This document shows, one piece after another, positions 59,687 through 64,000 of a stretch of DNA of 64,000 nucleotides; the stretch's first letter is position 1, and each line of letters starts with the position of its first letter. The translations under genes were made by a program, and so were the position numbers. Below the pieces are notes generated by a model. It searched no databases and was not told the DNA's origin. It saw only the letters and a list, made by a program, of their open reading frames with translations. This DNA is from Panacagrimonas perspica (lineage in GTDB: Bacteria; Pseudomonadota; Gammaproteobacteria; Nevskiales; Nevskiaceae), in the NCBI RefSeq assembly GCF_004364935.1, contig NZ_SOBT01000008.1, positions 1,057,534 through 1,121,533 of the forward strand, read 5' to 3'.

Positions 59687-60340
59687 ATGAATGATCTTCA
59701 ACTCAAGCAGGCGGTCATGGACGAACTGGAGTTCGATCCTGCGATCGATGCCGCGCACGTCACCGCCTTTGTCCACGACGGCGTCGTAACCTTGGCCGGA
59801 TACGTTGGCGACTACACCCAGAAGCACGCGGCCGAGACCGCCGCGCGCCGGATAAAGGGCGTCAGGGCGATCGCACAGGAGATCGAGGTTCGACTCCCGA
59901 CCGACCGGAAGATCGCGGACGACGAGATCGCCGATCGCGCGACGCGCATCCTGGACTGGGACCTGCGCCTGCCACGCGACGCGATCCAGGTCATGGTGGA
60001 AAAGGGCGTGGTGGTCCTGCGGGGAACGGTCGCTTGGGAATTCCTGCGTCGCGAAGCCGAGGCCGATGTCCGCAAGCTGGGCGGCGTGCTGGGTGTCAGC
60101 AATCATATCTGCGTCGTCTCGCCGGCCCGTCTGGGCAGCGTCCAGAAAAAGATTCATGCCGCATTCGAGCGATCGGCGGAGCTGCAGGCCGAGAAAGTGA
60201 CGGTGCACTTCGACGAGGAAGGGATCGTCAAGCTGGGCGGTCAGCTGCATTCGATGCTCGAGCGGGCCGCCGCTGAGAACGCGGCGTGGTCGGCGCCCGG
60301 CGTCAGCAAGGTGATCAACCAGATCGAGATCGGTTACTAG
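59687..60340 (+). CDS. Triple BON-domain protein
   Basis: A 217-residue soluble protein with three BON domains (about 1-70, 78-145, 148-217), each with the G-x-V-x-L-x-G core (GVVTLAGYVG, GVVVLRGTVA, GIVKLGGQLH). No signal peptide, so cytoplasmic, unlike OsmY. BON proteins bind lipids or polymers and are stress-induced. Confidence 0.88.
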   Translation: MNDLQLKQAVMDELEFDPAIDAAHVTAFVHDGVVTLAGYVGDYTQKHAAETAARRIKGVRAIAQEIEVRLPTDRKIADDEIADRATRILDWDLRLPRDAIQVMVEKGVVVLRGTVAWEFLRREAEADVRKLGGVLGVSNHICVVSPARLGSVQKKIHAAFERSAELQAEKVTVHFDEEGIVKLGGQLHSMLERAAAENAAWSAPGVSKVINQIEIGY

Positions 60341-60402
60341 GTCTGCGACAGGCCGCCCTTCCGATCGGACCGTGTATCCAGACCCGACCTCGTGCATCGA
60401 CC

Positions 60403-60984
60403 GTGACGCATCGCATCGCCGTCATTCAAGGCCACCCGGACGTCTCGCCGTGTCATCTGGGACACGCCCTGGCCGATGCCTATATTTCGGGCGCCATCGA
60501 GAAGGGGCACCAGGTACGGGAAGTCGTCGTCGCCGAGATCGACTTTCCCATCGTGCGCAGCAAGGCCGAGTGGGAGCTGGACGACGTGCCGGAATCGATC
60601 CGCCTGGCACAGGACACGATCCGCTGGGCCAGCCACGTGCTGATCCTGCATCCCTTGTGGCTGGGTTCGATGCCCGCTCTGCTCAAGGCCTTCCTGGAGC
60701 AGGTCTTCCGACCTGGCTTCGCCCTCACGCGCCGCGACGGCCGGTGGGAGCGCCTGCTACGGGGCCGCTCCGCGCACGTCGTGGTCACGATGGGCATGCC
60801 GGCCCTGGTTTTCCGCTGGTTCTTCTTCGCGCACGGCGTGCGCAGCCTGGTTCGCAACGTCCTGCGGATCTCCGGCTTTTCGCCGGTTCGAACGACCCTC
60901 GTCGGCAGCGTGGAGAACGCCGGGAATCGACATCGCCAAAAGTGGCTCACACGCATGCGTCGCGAAGGGCAGTTCGCCCGCTGA
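60403..60984 (+). CDS. Flavodoxin-fold NAD(P)H quinone oxidoreductase
   Basis: A 193-residue protein of the KefF/MdaB type. VIQGHPDVSPCHLGHALADA is the flavin phosphate loop, HPLWLGSMPALLKAFLEQVF and RPGFA the catalytic core. GTG at 60403 is the only start keeping the first strand intact. It lies 62 bases after the BON gene. It reduces quinones by two electrons. Confidence 0.85.
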   Translation: MTHRIAVIQGHPDVSPCHLGHALADAYISGAIEKGHQVREVVVAEIDFPIVRSKAEWELDDVPESIRLAQDTIRWASHVLILHPLWLGSMPALLKAFLEQVFRPGFALTRRDGRWERLLRGRSAHVVVTMGMPALVFRWFFFAHGVRSLVRNVLRISGFSPVRTTLVGSVENAGNRHRQKWLTRMRREGQFAR

Positions 60985-61044
60985 GATCGGACAGGCGACG
61001 GCTTTCACTTCACCCACCCACACAGCACATCTCAAGAACACTCA

Positions 61045-61476
61045 ATGGACAAAGTGATGATCCCCTACGACGGCTCGGATGCCTCCAACCGGGCAGTGAA
61101 TTTCGTCATCGACCAGCCCGCCGGCCAGCGCCCGCACCGGATTCACGTGCTCAATGTGCAGACCTGGCCCATCGCCTACGGCGAATACCTCAGCCCCGGC
61201 ATCGATATCCGCGAGCTGCGCGAAGCGCAGCTCGCGCAGGGTCGCGCCACACTGGAGCGCGTGGAGCATGTGCTGAGCGGCAGCGGCATTTCCTTCGAAT
61301 CGCACATCGTGTTCGGCACCATCGACGAGGTCATCGTGGACCAGACCGAACAGCTCGGCTGCGACCAGATCGTGATGGGAACGCGGGGATCGGGGGCCTT
61401 CAAAGGCTTGTTCCTCGGCAGTGTCGCAACCAAGGTGGTGCATCGGGCACAAGTACCGGTCACTCTGGTGAAGTAG
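61045..61476 (+). CDS. Universal stress protein UspA-type (single domain)
   Basis: A 143-residue Usp with the ATP-binding motif MGTRGSGAFKGLFLGSVATKV (about 111-131) and PYDGSDAS near the start. ATG at 61045. No FNR box precedes it, unlike the two tandem Usp genes. Confidence 0.92.
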   Translation: MDKVMIPYDGSDASNRAVNFVIDQPAGQRPHRIHVLNVQTWPIAYGEYLSPGIDIRELREAQLAQGRATLERVEHVLSGSGISFESHIVFGTIDEVIVDQTEQLGCDQIVMGTRGSGAFKGLFLGSVATKVVHRAQVPVTLVK

Positions 61477-61477
61477 C

Positions 61478-61512
61478 GTCCGCAGGCGGCTTCGCGCCGC
61501 CCGGCAGCGGAC
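61478..61512. repeat. Nested hairpin after the usp gene
   Basis: Outer arms GTCCGC/GCGGAC enclose an inner stem GGCGGC-TTCGC-GCCGCC. It starts two bases after the stop at 61476 and has no T-run, so it may stabilise the 3' end or assist termination. Confidence 0.5.
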
Positions 61513-61674
61513 GTCCACGGTTTCGAGTTCACAAATAGTGCCGCCGTCACAGGCGCCCGGCACAGCGACATGTCGACGTGACGGCTGCCCGCCCGCTGTG
61601 CCGCGATGACCCCTTCAGAACCGGAAAAAAAAGACCTGTGCGACGGCGGACTTCGCCCAATCAGCTGAGCGCGG

Positions 61675-62787
61675 TCAGCGCGCACCCGCCTTCGAGCGGT
61701 CCGCGAGCTGGTGCAGCACGTGCTCCCGGATCACCATGTCTTCGCGGCACCGGATCATCAGGGCCTCGACCGCGGCGTCCGGCAAGGACAGCAGGCGATC
61801 CACCTCGTTCTCGCAATCGACCCTTTCATTAAGCCGGCAGCCGGGAATGGCCGCCGCGACGGCCGAGCGCACCCAGTCGTGGTGCTCTCCCACGCCGCCC
61901 GTGAACACCACTGCGTCGGTCCCGCCCAGGACACCGACCATCGAGCCGACGGCACGGAGCAAGGACCAGATGAAGTGCTCGAGTGCGTGCGTCGCGTCGA
62001 TGTCGCCGGCAAGCGACGCCGCGCGAAGGCGACCGACGTCGCCGCTGATTCCCGACATGCCGAGCAGGCCGCTGCGCTGCTCGAGCACCTCGCGCAGTTC
62101 GATCGCGCTGATGCCATGGGCAATCTGAAGTTCCAGCAGCAGGCCCGGATCCAGCGATCCGCTGCGCGTGGCCATGACCGGGCCCTCGATCGGCGTGTAG
62201 CCCATGGTCGTGTCGAGCGACCGTCCGTCGCGGACCGCGGTCACCGAGCATCCGCTGCCCAGGTGACAGACCACCAGGCGCGAGGGCATCCGCCCCAGAA
62301 TCTCTCGCGCACGCTTCACCGCCCACTCGACGCTGAGGCCGTGGAAGCCGAAGCGGCGCAGGCCCCAGCGCCGGGTCCATTCGAGCGGAATGGCGTACGC
62401 CGCCGCCGCGTCCGGAATCGTCGTATGAAAGGTCGTGTCGAAGCACGCGAATTGAGGAACGTCCGGAAGCGAATCCTGCACGACCTCGATCGCATGCAGC
62501 GCCATCGGCAGATGCAAGGGTGCCAGTGGGACGAGGGCTTTCAATCCACCCTGGACCTGAGGATCGATGCGGACGGCCTGGCGGTAACGATTGCCCCCAT
62601 GGACCAGACGATGGCCGATCGCATCCGAGGGCACAAAGCTTCTCAGCAGCAATCGGAGCTGTCTGCGCCGGTCGTCCGCCGCTTCCGATGCCCAGCTCAG
62701 GCTGCCGCTCTCGACGACCTCTCCGCCGGCGCCGAACGCCGTCCACTTGAAAGTCGACGAGCCTGCGTTGAGCGTCAGGACGCGCAT
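61675..62787 (-). CDS. ackA: Acetate kinase
   Basis: A 370-residue ASKHA-fold kinase, somewhat shorter than the usual 395-400. NAGSSTFKW (start), GHRLVHGG, ACFDTTFHTTIP, HLGSGCS and FTGGVGEH are all present. It makes ATP from acetyl phosphate and ADP. ATG at 62787 lies 11 bases after the phosphoketolase stop, so the two are one operon. Confidence 0.94.
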   Translation of the reverse strand: MRVLTLNAGSSTFKWTAFGAGGEVVESGSLSWASEAADDRRRQLRLLLRSFVPSDAIGHRLVHGGNRYRQAVRIDPQVQGGLKALVPLAPLHLPMALHAIEVVQDSLPDVPQFACFDTTFHTTIPDAAAAYAIPLEWTRRWGLRRFGFHGLSVEWAVKRAREILGRMPSRLVVCHLGSGCSVTAVRDGRSLDTTMGYTPIEGPVMATRSGSLDPGLLLELQIAHGISAIELREVLEQRSGLLGMSGISGDVGRLRAASLAGDIDATHALEHFIWSLLRAVGSMVGVLGGTDAVVFTGGVGEHHDWVRSAVAAAIPGCRLNERVDCENEVDRLLSLPDAAVEALMIRCREDMVIREHVLHQLADRSKAGAR

Positions 62788-62798
62788 GCGCGATCGCA

Positions 62799-64000
62799 TC
62801 AGCGAGTCCACTGCCATTTACGGATCTCGGGAAGGTCTTCGCCGTGCTGCCGGATGTAGGTCGCGTGTTCGGCCAGCCGCGCTTCGAGCATCGCCCTGAG
62901 TGCCGGTGCGCGCTTTGCGAGGCGGGGTACCCGGCTGACGGCATTCATCGCAAGGTGGAAGCGATCGAGGCGGTTGAGCACCGCCATGTCGAAAGGCGTC
63001 GTCGTGGTGCCCTGCTCCATGAACCCGTGCACATGGAAGTGCGCATGGTTCGCACGGCTGTAGACCAGCCGATGGATCAGCGAGGGGTAGCCATGGAACG
63101 CGAAGATCACCGGCCGGCGTCGCGTGAAGAGACCGATGAACGCGCGCCCGCCGAGGCCGTGTGGATGCCGGTCGACCGATTCGAGACGCATCAGGTCGAC
63201 CACGTTGACGACACGTATCTTCAGGTCCGGCGCCATCTGCCGGAGCAGCTGCACGGCCGCCAGCGTCTCGAGCGTCGGGACGTCGCCGCAGCACGCCATC
63301 ACCACGTCCGGTTCGCCCGGATCACTGGCCCAATCCCAAACGCCCGCGCCCGCGGCGCAGTGGGCCCGAGCCTGCTCCATCGACAGCCACTGCGGCGCCG
63401 GCTGCTTGCCGGCGACCACCGCGTTGATCAGCCCGCGCGAACGCAGACAGTGGTCGGTGATGCACAGCAGCGTGTTCGCGTCCGGCGGCAGGTACAAGCG
63501 CACCACGTCCGCGGACTTGGACGCCAGCATGTCCAGCACGCCCGGGTCCTGGTGGCTGAAGCCATTGTGGTCCTGACGCCAGACATGCGAGGTGAGCAAC
63601 AGGTTGAGTGAGGCCACCGGGACCCGCCAGGGCAGCTCGCGCGACACCTTCAGCCACTTGGCGTGCTGGATGAGCATCGAGGCCACCACGTGGATGAAGG
63701 CTTCGTAGCAGGAAAAGAATCCATGACGACCGCTGAGCAGGTACCCCTCCAGCCAGCCTTCACACTGGTGCTCGCTGAGCACCTCCATGACACGACCGGA
63801 CGGCGAAAGATGGTCGTCGGTCGGCTCGATCCGGCCCATGAAGCAACGGTCCGTGACTTCGAGAACGGCACCCCAGCGATTCGACGCGGTCTCGTCCGGA
63901 CTGAACACGCGAAAACAGTCCATGTTCCTGCGCACGACCTCGCGGATGAATCCACCCTGCACGCGCGTCGCCTCCGCGGTGACGCTTCCGGGCCGGTCGA
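62799..64000 (-). CDS. xfp: Phosphoketolase, C-terminal part (5' end off the window)
   Basis: The last 400 residues of a phosphoketolase, open to the right edge. [59 protein letters not shown] and the end EIRKWQWTR are characteristic. The enzyme cleaves xylulose 5-phosphate (and often fructose 6-phosphate) to acetyl phosphate, which the next gene turns into ATP. The start lies outside. Confidence 0.95.
   Translation of the reverse strand, partial: DRPGSVTAEATRVQGGFIREVVRRNMDCFRVFSPDETASNRWGAVLEVTDRCFMGRIEPTDDHLSPSGRVMEVLSEHQCEGWLEGYLLSGRHGFFSCYEAFIHVVASMLIQHAKWLKVSRELPWRVPVASLNLLLTSHVWRQDHNGFSHQDPGVLDMLASKSADVVRLYLPPDANTLLCITDHCLRSRGLINAVVAGKQPAPQWLSMEQARAHCAAGAGVWDWASDPGEPDVVMACCGDVPTLETLAAVQLLRQMAPDLKIRVVNVVDLMRLESVDRHPHGLGGRAFIGLFTRRRPVIFAFHGYPSLIHRLVYSRANHAHFHVHGFMEQGTTTTPFDMAVLNRLDRFHLAMNAVSRVPRLAKRAPALRAMLEARLAEHATYIRQHGEDLPEIRKWQWTR

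Noticed and set aside
1-64000. CRISPR arrays, rRNA genes and insertion sequences
   Set aside because: No regularly spaced repeats, no rRNA-like sequence and no transposase with flanking inverted repeats were found.

Overview
The window is GC-rich proteobacterial DNA (codon use and gene families fit a beta- or gammaproteobacterium; no rRNA or tRNA is visible to place it further). It divides into three blocks with different histories.

1) About 1-6.1 kb is accessory DNA. It holds the start of an MbcA/ParS/Xre-type antitoxin cut by the left edge, a small XRE regulator, a KfrA-like coiled-coil DNA-binding protein with a palindromic operator, a tyrosine recombinase, a TIR-like protein beside an apparently 5'-truncated membrane protein, and the 3' end of an Rhs gene whose tip is a colicin E3-type ribosomal RNase followed by its probable immunity gene. 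An 800-bp gene-poor stretch follows.

2) About 6.8-32 kb is a hydrocarbon-degradation island. An AlkS-like LuxR/MalT regulator faces alkB, two rubredoxins and an AraC-type regulator. Then, all on the minus strand, comes a PAH upper pathway in the order F-E-(LigA-LigB)-D-Ac-Ad-B-ferredoxin, which is the phn-type gene order, preceded by a XylM-like methyl hydroxylase, a benzoate-dioxygenase-like pair and a PdxA-like dehydrogenase. Two LysR genes, an HxlR gene, a FadL/TodX-type outer-membrane channel and another SDR complete it. One gene, an FAD monooxygenase fused to cytochrome b5, is broken by several single-base frameshifts. No ferredoxin reductase is present. Together the genes would carry alkanes and aromatics through the outer membrane, oxidise alkanes to alcohols, open bicyclic or polycyclic aromatics to hydroxy-aromatic acids, and oxidise a ring methyl group and dihydroxylate the resulting acid.

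3) About 33-64 kb is a microaerobic/anaerobic adaptation island. It encodes a haem-PAS oxygen sensor kinase FixL and its regulator FixJ, an FNR/Anr regulator, HemN, the full cbb3 oxidase operon ccoNOQP with ccoG, a ccoH-like gene, ccoI and ccoS, a TauE/SafE-like protein, a two-TM ion channel, a DksA/TraR zinc-finger protein, three Usp proteins, OmpW, and an operon of beta-CASP nuclease, AMP phosphorylase and PRPP synthetase. Acetate kinase and phosphoketolase sit at the right edge. Fourteen TTGAY-N4-RTCAA-like FNR boxes lie between 33.1 and 59.6 kb and I saw none to the left. They fit one low-oxygen regulon joining respiration, haem synthesis, stress proteins and nucleotide or acetyl-phosphate energy salvage. 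Two of the box-controlled genes, 20 kb apart, are paralogous small winged-helix-like proteins that I do not recognise.

Between blocks 2 and 3 (about 32.0-33.0 kb) there is a mosaic of gene fragments, including an AraC C-terminus, which looks like a recombination junction.
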